Assembly (NCBI GenBank): GCA_943912755.1
Contig: CALTWF010000003.1
Location: 1-64,000 of the forward strand
Direction: 5' to 3'
DNA: 64,000 bases
DNA from: an uncultured Pseudomonas sp.
GTDB lineage: Bacteria > Pseudomonadota > Gammaproteobacteria > Pseudomonadales > Pseudomonadaceae
Made by a program: the position numbers and the translations under genes. The notes under the pieces were generated by a model that had not been told where the DNA came from, made no database searches, and worked only from the letters and a program-made list of their open reading frames with translations. Position 1 is the first letter of the stretch; every line of letters starts with the position of its first letter. Shown here in pieces: positions 1 through 8,083 of this stretch.

Positions 1-1732
1 GCACATTCCCGGTCAACACCGTGGCCGCTTCGGTAGCCACCGACGCATTGGTATCGGCCACCGCCGTCGGCACATCGTCGACGATCACCACATTCAGGTT
101 GATGCTGTTGGTGCTGCCATCGGTATCGGTCGCCACCACGGCGAAGCTTTCACCCAGGCTGTTGGCGCCGCCTCCCGCCGGATGGCCTTCGTTGCCGAGC
201 AAGGTGTAGCTATAGGTGACGACACCGGTAGCAGGGTCATAACCGGTGACGGTGAAGGTGTTGCCCAGCGGCGTTACCACGGACTGCGCCGAGGTATTCG
301 CGACGCCACCGCTGACCAGGTTGATCCCGCCGACGCTCAGGCTTTGCAGTCCGTCCGCCGCACTGACGGTAAAGCTGCCGCTCTGGGTCAGGGCCGCAGC
401 GTCAGGGCTGCTGCCAGCGGCAAGGTTCTTCTCGAAGACCGTGATGACCCCGCCATTGGCCCCCACACCGCCGAAATTGACCGGGTCATCGAGGTTGCTG
501 ATGTTCAGCACCAGGTTGGCAGTGCTGGTGTCGCCATCCGCATCGGTCAGGGTGTAGGTGAACGTCTCGGTGCCCTTGCCGCCGCCATGCAGATTGACGA
601 AGTCCGGGTCCGACGGATTCAGGGTATAGGTGTAGGAACCATCCGAGGCTAGCACCAGGGTGCCGTAGGTGCCGACAAAGGTACCCGGGATGATCGGGTT
701 GGTGACCCGGTCCGCGCCCTGGATATCGTTGGGCAGTACATTGCCCGTCAGTTGCGTGGAAGCCTCGGTGGCAATCGACGGGTTGCTGTCGTCCACTGCC
801 CGCGGTACGTCGTCGGCGATGGTGACATCCAGGCTGCCGCTGGTGACGTCGCCGTCAGTGTCGCTGGCCGATACCGGGATGCTTTCGCCCGAGGCACTGC
901 CAGCGGTGGTCAGGGTGTAGCTGTAGCTGACCACACCGGTGGCCGGGTCATAACCGGTGATGGTCAGGACATTTCCCAGGCCGGTGGTAACGGACTGCCC
1001 TACCCCCGTGACCGTGCCATTGGTCAGCACGTTGATGCCGCCGACATTCAGGTTGGACACACCGTCCGGGGCGACCACGCTGAAGCTGCCGGTCTGGGTC
1101 AGGGCAGCGACATCGCTGGCCGACCCCAGCGGCAGGTTGGCCTCGTTGACCGCGATTTCGCCCCCTGTGACGTCCAGGCCAGCGAAGCTGATGGGGTTGT
1201 TGACGGCGGGAAGCTCGTCGTTGTGGTCGATCAAGCCGACGAGCAGATCAGGCAATTCGCCGGAAAAATTCAGCCCCACGGTGGGAAAACCAATCACCGG
1301 GTCGACCCGCCCGCCCACCTCGGTGAGCAGAACGAAGCTGTGTCCGCCGCCCAAGGCGCCTGGAGCGCCGTTGCCCGGCCCGGCCGCGGTAGCCTCGGCA
1401 TCCTGGGTCGGGTCACCGCCGGCAGCGATGGCTTGCTGGAGTTTTTCCACCTCGGTCAGCTGTGCTTCGCTCGGTGTGATGGTTTCCGGCGCCAGAACGT
1501 GAGGCGCCTGGTTGGCCAGCAAGGCACTGGAGAGGCTCAGGCTGCTGTCGCGCCCCAGGGTCAGCTCCCCGCCGTTGGCCAGGTGTACCGCCACCGCGCC
1601 CGTGGCACCGGTCTCCAGTTGCTCGCCGACAAACAAGCGATCCCCTTCGACCAATAGCCGCCGGGTTCCGTCAGCCTCGACCGCGAACACCTGACCGACC
1701 ACCTTGCTGACCACACCGATTGACTTAGCCAT
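1..1732 (-). CDS. LapA/MapA-type giant adhesin, N-terminal part (runs off window)
   Basis: This is the N-terminal end of a very large surface adhesin; about 577 codons are visible and the frame is still open at base 1. ATG at 1732 follows a GAGGAG ribosome site at 7 bases. Residues 1-115 resemble the retention module of LapA-type proteins, and T115-A116-A117-G118 matches the TAAG site that the periplasmic protease LapG cuts in P. fluorescens LapA. After it come T1SS-type tandem repeats with a period of about 237 residues (711 bp): the motif GYDPATGVV recurs at about 945 and 234. Such proteins are exported by a dedicated type I system and held in the outer-membrane pore until cleaved, controlling biofilm attachment. 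The export genes lie divergently at 2249-7286. Whether this is LapA, the paralogue MapA, or a third relative cannot be settled without the rest of the gene. Confidence 0.88.
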   Translation of the reverse strand, partial: MAKSIGVVSKVVGQVFAVEADGTRRLLVEGDRLFVGEQLETGATGAVAVHLANGGELTLGRDSSLSLSSALLANQAPHVLAPETITPSEAQLTEVEKLQQAIAAGGDPTQDAEATAAGPGNGAPGALGGGHSFVLLTEVGGRVDPVIGFPTVGLNFSGELPDLLVGLIDHNDELPAVNNPISFAGLDVTGGEIAVNEANLPLGSASDVAALTQTGSFSVVAPDGVSNLNVGGINVLTNGTVTGVGQSVTTGLGNVLTITGYDPATGVVSYSYTLTTAGSASGESIPVSASDTDGDVTSGSLDVTIADDVPRAVDDSNPSIATEASTQLTGNVLPNDIQGADRVTNPIIPGTFVGTYGTLVLASDGSYTYTLNPSDPDFVNLHGGGKGTETFTYTLTDADGDTSTANLVLNISNLDDPVNFGGVGANGGVITVFEKNLAAGSSPDAAALTQSGSFTVSAADGLQSLSVGGINLVSGGVANTSAQSVVTPLGNTFTVTGYDPATGVVTYSYTLLGNEGHPAGGGANSLGESFAVVATDTDGSTNSINLNVVIVDDVPTAVADTNASVATEAATVLTGNV

Positions 1733-2248
1733 CTAGCCACTCCTCTCCACTGCCGACGTTCTCTTGCAGGAAAGCCTGTGGTGTCTCGTGGGCGGACACC
1801 CGAAAAGTGTCCGGCTCGAAGTAGCTGCGACCGTCAAGACCGTGGTGTTTTCAGCACGCCCCGGGGTACTTGGCGGTAGTCGCCGCGGCGAAGCGACAAC
1901 GGTGGCTGGCAATTGGCAATTCGCCAAAATTCTGTCGCCATATTTTGCGTTGTCCTTCTCCCCTCCACTCCTTTCATGCCCTATGTCGAAAAACGACCTG
2001 AAAACTTTCTGGCGCCAGTAAAAAAGCGCCCTGGGGCCCGGTACACGCGGGCTGTGGGTTAAACAATGTGCTGCTTTTCTTAGACCGCATAAGTTTTTTT
2101 TCGCATAACCCTTATGAAAATTTCTTCTTAGCTTTCCGCGCAAATGTTCTTAGCTCTGTTGTTACAAGCCTGAAACGGTTTGAACTCAAGTTTTCGTCAT
2201 TTTTTTGGCGATGCAAGACCTAAAAAAGGAATCAGGGAGAAGTAACCC
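1733..2248. promoter_or_regulatory. Divergent intergenic region between adhesin and its secretion operon
   Basis: This 516-bp region must hold the promoters of both the adhesin (leftward) and lapE (rightward). The half next to lapE (about 2040-2240) is clearly AT-richer than its surroundings, with several T runs. I could not fix a sigma-70 hexamer pair with confidence. Adhesin genes of this type in P. putida and P. fluorescens are known to be controlled by FleQ and c-di-GMP; a FleQ site here is an inference, not something I can read. No gene-like reading frame with a ribosome site is present. Confidence 0.5.
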
Positions 2249-3622
2249 ATGCGCGTTTTGAACCCCATCACCAGTGCAGTTTTACTGGCCATCGCCTGCG
2301 CCAATGCACAGGCCATGTCCCTGCAGGAAGCCGTGCAGAGCGCCGTGGATTACCACCCGGAAGTCAAGTCCGCAGGTAATAGCCGCCTGTCCGCCGACGA
2401 GGATGTGAAGCAGGCCCGCGGCGGCTACTACCCCAGTGTCGACCTGGTCGCCGGCTATGGCCGCGAGCGCTCGGACAACCTCAATACCCGCGGCCTCAAT
2501 CTCGACGGCACGCGCAACCACAACAAGGAAACGCTCAACTACACCCAGTCGGAACTGCGCCTGCGGCAAATGCTGTTCGACGGCTTCAATACCTCCAATG
2601 AAGTCGCCCGTACCCAGGCCACCGCGGTTTCCCGGGCCTATTACACCCAGGCCACGGCGCAGACCGTCGCGCTGCGGACGGTCGAGGTGTACCTGGAAGT
2701 GCTCAAGCGCCGCGAGCTGCTGACCCTGGCGAAGAACAACCTGCAAGCGCACCTGCGGGTCAACGACCAGATCGGCCTGCGCAGCGAGCGCGGCGTCGGC
2801 AGTACCGCCGACCTCGATCAGTCCACCGCCCGCCGCGCCCTGGCGGAAAACAACCTGAACACCGCCGAGGTCGACCTGCAGGACGCCGAAGCCAATTTCT
2901 TCAGCGTCACCGGCCGCCAGGCCGATGAACTGGAAGCACCGTCGTCGATCAAGGGCGAACTGCCCACGACGCTGCTGGATGCGCGCAACGACATGCTGCA
3001 GAACAACCCCTACCTGAAGTCGGCACAGGCCGATATCCAGGCGGCGGAGCAGCAGTACGAGGTGGCCAAGTCGCCGTTCTATCCACGCCTGGACGCCGAG
3101 CTGTCGACTTCGGCCAACAACAACCTGGGCGGTGAACAAGGCCATTCCAACACCGACTGGCACGCCGGCGTGGTGATGACCTACAACCTGTTCCGCGGCG
3201 GCAGCGACAAGGCCCGCCTGCAATCCGACGCGCACAAGATCAACCAGGCCATGGACATCCGCAACAACGCCCTGCGCCAGCTCAACGAAGACCTGTCGCT
3301 GTCCTGGAACGCCTACAACAACGCGCAGAAGCAGACGCCGTCAGCCAGGCAGTATGCGGAAACCACCACCCGCGTCCGTGCCGCCTACCAGGACCAGTTC
3401 GGCCTCGGCCAGCGCACCCTGCTCGACCTGCTGGACAGCGAGAACGAGCTGTACAACGCCAACCGGCGCTATGTCGAAGTGCGTTATACCGAGGAGTTCT
3501 CCGGCTACCGCCTGCTGGCCAACATGGGCGATCTGTTGCAGAAGCAGAAGATCTCCCTGCCACCGGAGGCCATCGCCCAGAGTGAAGTGCGCACGGATGC
3601 GCGGTTACCTGAAATGCGTTGA
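2249..3622 (+). CDS. lapE: TolC-family outer-membrane secretin of the adhesin type I system
   Basis: A 457-aa outer-membrane channel of the TolC/AggA type, the exit pore for the adjacent adhesin. ATG at 2249 is preceded by an AGGGAGAAG ribosome site. Residues 1-22 form a signal peptide ending ANAQA. The rest shows the two repeated outer-membrane efflux halves (about 25-215 and 235-435), each with long amphipathic helices and the NN/NPY-type turns seen in TolC relatives, for example LQNNPYLKSAQADIQAAE. It is the first gene of a three-gene operon with the ABC transporter 34 bp downstream and the HlyD adaptor after that. In P. fluorescens the equivalent operon is lapEBC; in P. putida lapE (PP_4519) lies near aer, as here. 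The mapE paralogue is the main alternative name. Confidence 0.88.
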   Translation: MRVLNPITSAVLLAIACANAQAMSLQEAVQSAVDYHPEVKSAGNSRLSADEDVKQARGGYYPSVDLVAGYGRERSDNLNTRGLNLDGTRNHNKETLNYTQSELRLRQMLFDGFNTSNEVARTQATAVSRAYYTQATAQTVALRTVEVYLEVLKRRELLTLAKNNLQAHLRVNDQIGLRSERGVGSTADLDQSTARRALAENNLNTAEVDLQDAEANFFSVTGRQADELEAPSSIKGELPTTLLDARNDMLQNNPYLKSAQADIQAAEQQYEVAKSPFYPRLDAELSTSANNNLGGEQGHSNTDWHAGVVMTYNLFRGGSDKARLQSDAHKINQAMDIRNNALRQLNEDLSLSWNAYNNAQKQTPSARQYAETTTRVRAAYQDQFGLGQRTLLDLLDSENELYNANRRYVEVRYTEEFSGYRLLANMGDLLQKQKISLPPEAIAQSEVRTDARLPEMR

Positions 3623-3656
3623 CTGTTTCCGCCATTGCGGCGGGAGGTAGGCCATT

Positions 3657-5810
3657 GTGACCAGCATGCAACCGGCGAGCTCGGCGGACCAACGCCAGAG
3701 TTTCGATGATCCGTTACTCGATGGGCTGTTGATTCTCTGCAAACTCCACGGTTGCACGGCCAGTCGCGCCAGCCTGGGCAGCGGCCTGCCGCTGGAGCGC
3801 CAGCGTCTCGACCTCGACCTGCTGCCCCGGGCCGCCGCCCGGGCCGGTTTGCAGGCGCGGGTGTTGCGCCGCGAACTGGAAGCGATCTCCGCGCTCAACC
3901 TGCCAGTGCTGTTGCTGTTCAAGGACGGCCGCTGCGCGGTGTTGCGGCGCTGGAAAGACCGCGACCAGGCCTTGATCCTGCCCTGCGAGGCCGATGGTGG
4001 CGAGCAGTGGGTCAGCCGCGAGGAGCTCACCGAGGCCTACGCCGGCCATGCCCTGTTCGCCCGCCCCCGGCATGAGCTGGAGCACCAGCGCGACCCGCTG
4101 GTGCCGCGGGTGCATGCCTGGTTCCGCGACACCCTGCGCCAATCCCGCTGGCTGTACAGCGATGCCCTGCTGGCCAGCCTGCTGATCAACCTGCTGGGCC
4201 TGATGGTGCCGCTGTTCGTCATGCAGACCTACGACCGCGTGGTGCCCAACCAGGCCACCTCGACCTTGTGGGTGCTGGTCATCGGCCTGCTGATTGGCAC
4301 GCTGTTCGAGCTGGTGCTGCGGGTGGTGCGCGCGCACCTGCTGGACCAGGCCGGCAAGAAGACCGACATGATCCTCTCGGCGACCCTGTTCGAGCGCATC
4401 ACCGGCATGTCGATGAAGGCCCGCCCGGCCACCATCGGCGGCTTCGCCCAGAGCATCCATGACTTCCAGGGCCTGCGGGAATTTCTCACCGCGGTAACCC
4501 TGACCAGCGTGATCGACCTGCCCTTCGTGGTCCTGATGCTGGCGGTGATCGGCCTGCTCGGCGGCTGGCTGGTGCTGATTCCGCTGATCGCCTTCCCGCT
4601 GACCATCGTCTTCGCCTTGCTGATCCAGGTACGCCTGCGCGACACCGTGCAGAAGAGCCTGGCCCTCGGCTCGGTGCGCCAGGCGCTGCTGATCGAGACC
4701 CTCGGCGGCCTGGAGACCCTCAAGGCCTGCGGCGCCGAGAGCGAACGCCAGTACCAGTGGGAAAGCACCCACGGCGCCCTCACCCAGCTCGACGCCCACG
4801 CCCGCCAGCTCTCGGCCCTGGCCAGCAACGGCACGCTGTTCATCCAGCAGTTCTGCGGCATGGCCACCATCGTCGCCGGGGTGTACAGCATCATCGCCGG
4901 CAACCTCAGCGTCGGCGCCCTGGTCGCCTGCTACATGCTCGGCAGCCGGACCCTGGCGCCACTGGGGCAGATCGCCGGGCTGATCACCCGCTACCAGCAG
5001 GCGCAACTGACCATGCGCAGCACCGATGCCCTGATGGCCCTGCCCCAGGAGCGCCGCGCCGACCAGCAGCCACTGGAGCACACCCGCCTGCAAGGGGCGC
5101 TGGAGGTCAACCGCCTGACCTTCCGCTACCCCGGCCAGGCCTCGGCGGCGCTGAACGGCATCAGCTTCAGCGTCAAGCCCGGCGAGCGCATCGGCATCAT
5201 CGGCCGCAGCGGTTCCGGCAAAAGCACCCTGGCGCGCCTGGTGATGGGCTTCTACGAACCGGACGAGGGCCAGGTCCTGCTCGACAACCTCGACCTGCGC
5301 CAGCTGGATATCGCCGACCTGCGCCAGCAACTGGGCTATGTCGCCCACGACCTGCCGCTGCTGGCCGGCAGCCTGCGCGACAACCTGACCCTGGGCGCGC
5401 GCTATGTCAGCGATGCGCGGATGCTCGAGGTGGCCGAACTGACCGGTGTCAGCGAGCTGGCCAAACAGCACCCGCGCGGCTTCGACCGGCCCCTCGGCGA
5501 GCGCGGCCAGCTGCTCTCCGGCGGCCAGCGCCAGGCCGTGCTGCTGGCCCGGGCGATGCTGCTGGAGCCGCCGATCATGATCCTCGACGAACCCACCAGC
5601 CACATGGACAACAGCAGCGAGGACCAACTGCGCCAGCGCCTGCACGGCTGGGTCGAAGGCAAGACCCTGCTGCTGGTGACCCACCGCACCTCGATGCTCA
5701 GCCTGGTGGACCGCCTGCTGGTGCTGGACAACGGCAAGATCGTTGCCGACGGAGCCAAGGACGCGGTCATCGATGCCTTGCGCAAGGGCCGGATCGGCCA
5801 GGCACTCTGA
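3657..5810 (+). CDS. lapB: Type I secretion ABC transporter (LapB-like)
   Basis: A 717-aa inner-membrane ABC exporter that powers secretion of the adhesin. The start is GTG 3657 with GGGAGGT 8 bases upstream; ATG 3666 is possible. Three domains can be read: an N-terminal C39-like domain (about 20-140) without the usual catalytic cysteine motif, a six-helix membrane domain (about 160-430), and a nucleotide-binding domain with Walker A GRSGSGKST at about 515-523, signature LLSGGQRQ at about 619 and Walker B IMILDEP at about 640. The inactive C39 domain fits LapB-type exporters, whose substrates have no double-glycine leader and are recognised from the C terminus. It sits between the TolC-like and HlyD-like genes. 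The length is normal for the family and no defects are seen. Confidence 0.9.
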   Translation: MTSMQPASSADQRQSFDDPLLDGLLILCKLHGCTASRASLGSGLPLERQRLDLDLLPRAAARAGLQARVLRRELEAISALNLPVLLLFKDGRCAVLRRWKDRDQALILPCEADGGEQWVSREELTEAYAGHALFARPRHELEHQRDPLVPRVHAWFRDTLRQSRWLYSDALLASLLINLLGLMVPLFVMQTYDRVVPNQATSTLWVLVIGLLIGTLFELVLRVVRAHLLDQAGKKTDMILSATLFERITGMSMKARPATIGGFAQSIHDFQGLREFLTAVTLTSVIDLPFVVLMLAVIGLLGGWLVLIPLIAFPLTIVFALLIQVRLRDTVQKSLALGSVRQALLIETLGGLETLKACGAESERQYQWESTHGALTQLDAHARQLSALASNGTLFIQQFCGMATIVAGVYSIIAGNLSVGALVACYMLGSRTLAPLGQIAGLITRYQQAQLTMRSTDALMALPQERRADQQPLEHTRLQGALEVNRLTFRYPGQASAALNGISFSVKPGERIGIIGRSGSGKSTLARLVMGFYEPDEGQVLLDNLDLRQLDIADLRQQLGYVAHDLPLLAGSLRDNLTLGARYVSDARMLEVAELTGVSELAKQHPRGFDRPLGERGQLLSGGQRQAVLLARAMLLEPPIMILDEPTSHMDNSSEDQLRQRLHGWVEGKTLLLVTHRTSMLSLVDRLLVLDNGKIVADGAKDAVIDALRKGRIGQAL

Positions 5811-5829
5811 CCAAAAGAACGACAGAGGC

Positions 5830-5908
5830 CCCTGTGGGAGCTGGCTTGCCAGCGATGGCGATAGTGAATTCACCAACGTCATCGCTGGCAAGCCAGCTCC
5901 CACAGGGC
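5830..5908. repeat. Paired REP element (BIME-like), GCTGGCTTGCCAGC type
   Basis: Two REP sequences face each other: CCTGTGGGAGCTGGCTTGCC and its inverse, separated by about 25 bases. The pair fills the gap between lapB and lapC and could form a long hairpin in the operon mRNA. The same element recurs near 17.7, 21.5, 44.2, 47.3 and 61.0 kb. Confidence 0.9.
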
Positions 5909-5939
5909 CCGCGATCAGATCCATCAAGAGGCACACCCC

Positions 5940-7286
5940 ATGTCCTCGCTACGCAGCTATTTCAGCAGCTTCAACAAGACCGCCGAGCGCGACTACCTGC
6001 CCGACCTGGCCAAGGCCACCCTGCAGGACTCGCCGCGCCGGTCGCGGCTTACCGTGTGGCTGGCGGCGGCACTGCTGCTGGTGGCGCTGGTGTGGGCCAA
6101 ATTCGCCGTGCTCGATGAAGTGACCACCGGCGAAGGCAAGGCGATCCCGTCGAGCAAGGTGCAGGTCATCCAGAACCTCGAAGGCGGGATCGTCACCGAG
6201 ATCTTCGTCCGCGAAGGGCAGATGGTGAACAAGGGCGACACCCTGCTGCGCCTCGACGACACCCGCTTTCGCTCGAACAAGGGCGAAAGCGAGGCCGACC
6301 GCTATGCCCTGACCGCCCAGGTCGATCGCCTGGCGGCGGAGGCCGAGGGCAAGCCGTTCCAGGTGTCCGCCGAGGTGCGTAGCAAGGCGCCGCAGGTGGC
6401 CGAGGACGAAACCGCCCTGTACCAGTCGCGCCAGCGCCGCCTGGGCAGCGAGAAGCAGACGCTCAACGAACAGCTGCGGCAGAAGACCCAGGAACTGGCG
6501 GAGTTCCGTTCCAAGCTGGAGCAGTACCGCTCCGGCCTGGCCCTGCTGCAACAGGAACTGGACATGTCCACGCCCCTGGTGAAGACCGGGGCCATCTCGC
6601 CGGTGGAAATCCTCCGCCTCAAGCGCAACGCCGTGGAAGCCCGCGGCTCGATGAACGCCACCAGCCTGGCGATCCCCCGCGCCGAGGCGGCGGTGGCGGA
6701 GATCCGCAGCAAGATCGAGGAGACCGATGCCAGTTTCCGCTCGGAAGCGGCCAAGGAGCTCAACGAGAAACGCACCGACCTGTCGAAGATCACCGCCACC
6801 AGTGTCGCCATCGACGACCGGGTCAACCGCACCACGGTGGTCTCGCCGGTGCACGGCATCATCAAGCTGCTCAAGGTCAACACCATCGGCGGCGTGGTCC
6901 AGCCGGGCAGCGACATGGTGGAAATCGTCCCGGTCGAGGACAACCTGCTGATCGAGGCGCGGGTACGCCCGCAGGACGTGGCCTTCCTGCATCCGGGGCA
7001 GAGCGCGATGGTCAAGTTCAGTGCCTACGACTACTCCATCTATGGCGGGCTCAAGGCCAGGCTGGAACTGATCGGCGCCGACACCATCACCGATGACAAG
7101 GGCAATGCCTTCTACATGATCCAGGTGCGCACGGACAAGAACCATCTGGGCGGGGACAACAAGCCGCTGCTGATCATCCCGGGGATGGTGGCGACGGTGG
7201 ATATCATCACCGGCGAGAAGAGCGTGCTGGATTACCTGCTCAAGCCGGTGCTCAAGGCGCGGACCGAGGCGCTGCGGGAACGTTGA
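5940..7286 (+). CDS. lapC: HlyD-family membrane fusion protein of the adhesin type I system
   Basis: A 448-aa periplasmic adaptor linking the ABC transporter to the TolC-like pore. ATG 5940 has AGAGG about 8 bases upstream. The order is a cytoplasmic N terminus, one membrane segment (about 39-58, LAAALLLVALVWAKFAVLDE), a biotinyl-lipoyl half motif around GEGKAIPSSKVQVIQNLEGG, a long coiled-coil hairpin (about 120-285, rich in Q, E, K and R), the second lipoyl half (VVSPVHGIIKLLKV), and a C-terminal beta-barrel. This is the classic HlyD/LapC plan. It is the third gene of the lapEBC operon, separated from lapB only by the REP pair, and a second REP pair follows its stop. No anomalies. Confidence 0.9.
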   Translation: MSSLRSYFSSFNKTAERDYLPDLAKATLQDSPRRSRLTVWLAAALLLVALVWAKFAVLDEVTTGEGKAIPSSKVQVIQNLEGGIVTEIFVREGQMVNKGDTLLRLDDTRFRSNKGESEADRYALTAQVDRLAAEAEGKPFQVSAEVRSKAPQVAEDETALYQSRQRRLGSEKQTLNEQLRQKTQELAEFRSKLEQYRSGLALLQQELDMSTPLVKTGAISPVEILRLKRNAVEARGSMNATSLAIPRAEAAVAEIRSKIEETDASFRSEAAKELNEKRTDLSKITATSVAIDDRVNRTTVVSPVHGIIKLLKVNTIGGVVQPGSDMVEIVPVEDNLLIEARVRPQDVAFLHPGQSAMVKFSAYDYSIYGGLKARLELIGADTITDDKGNAFYMIQVRTDKNHLGGDNKPLLIIPGMVATVDIITGEKSVLDYLLKPVLKARTEALRER

Positions 7287-7302
7287 ATGCATCGACGCGT
7301 GT

Positions 7303-7379
7303 CCTGTGGGAGCGGGTTTACCCGCGATTACGGTAGTGGATTCACCGACGTCATCGCGGGTAAACCCGCTCCCACAGGG
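7303..7379. repeat. Paired REP element, GCGGGTTTACCCGC type
   Basis: CCTGTGGGAGCGGGTTTACC followed by about 35 bases and its exact inverse. It lies in the convergent gap between lapC and the tapT-like gene, so it may serve as a mutual transcript end. It differs from the 5.8-kb element only in the core palindrome. Confidence 0.9.
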
Positions 7380-7406
7380 GCCGCGTAATAGCCTATGTAT
7401 TTGTCT

Positions 7407-8006
7407 TCAACGCAGGTGATTACGCTCGAACGTCTCCAACCCCATCGCCGCGATCTGCCCCTCGATCAGCCTGTCGAACGGCCGCAACAGCTCATCGAAG
7501 CGCCCCGCCCCCTCCAGCGCATTCAGCGCCTGGGTCACCGCCTCCACCGTCGCCAGCGCTCCCTCTTCCGGCGCCTTGCGCAACCGATACCGGGAAGGCT
7601 GCACCTCGGCCAGGGTCACCCGCGGCAGCCCCTCCAGCAGCGGATTGAGATAGAGCAACTTGCGCGCCTTGCGCCAGGTGCCGTCGGGCACGATCAGCAA
7701 CCAGGGGCGTGAATCCGTATCTTCGCCATAGGCCCGCAACGGCTGCGCCCCCTCGCCCGGAAACAACAGGCCCGCGCGGTATCCGGGGGTGGCGAGCAAG
7801 TGCGCCAGGTCCTCGAACACCTCCCCCACCCGCAACTCGGCGTTACGCAAGCCCAAGGCGGCCAGACGCGCGGTATTCAGCGCATGACGCACTTCATCGG
7901 GATGCTGCAACAGCACCACCCGGGTACGGCTGTCGAGGGACGGGATCAAGGGGCAAAGGCAATGGCTTTGTGGACGCAGGCAGCGTTCGCACTGGATTCT
8001 GGACAT
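7407..8006 (-). CDS. tapT: DTW-domain tRNA-uridine aminocarboxypropyltransferase
   Basis: A 199-aa DTW-domain protein. The family (E. coli TapT/YfiP) transfers the 3-amino-3-carboxypropyl group from S-adenosylmethionine to uridine 47 of tRNA (acp3U). Visible features are an N-terminal cysteine cluster (CERCLRPQSHCLC), VVLLQHPDE, the family signature as PDGTWRKARKL at about 113, and the later SRYRLRKAPEEGALATVEA. ATG 8006 follows AGGAGAACCCG, a good ribosome site. It stands alone, convergent with lapC and just downstream of aer on the same strand. The length is normal. Function is by family; no local context adds to it. Confidence 0.85.
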   Translation of the reverse strand: MSRIQCERCLRPQSHCLCPLIPSLDSRTRVVLLQHPDEVRHALNTARLAALGLRNAELRVGEVFEDLAHLLATPGYRAGLLFPGEGAQPLRAYGEDTDSRPWLLIVPDGTWRKARKLLYLNPLLEGLPRVTLAEVQPSRYRLRKAPEEGALATVEAVTQALNALEGAGRFDELLRPFDRLIEGQIAAMGLETFERNHLR

Positions 8007-8083
8007 CGGGTTCTCCTGGGGCGACGAATTTTGCCACAGCAGTCCCGGAAAGCACCCACATCCTTGTGGGCCGGTGAGGGTTA

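Noticed and set aside
3714..5936. A 740-codon open frame on the minus strand opposite lapB
   Set aside because: Low-complexity Q/A/G/L composition typical of an antisense shadow; the sense gene is a complete ABC transporter.
5829..7381. Repeated palindromes near 5.8 and 7.3 kb as a CRISPR-like array
   Set aside because: They are two isolated REP pairs more than 1 kb apart, with inverted, not direct, repeats and no spacers or cas genes.
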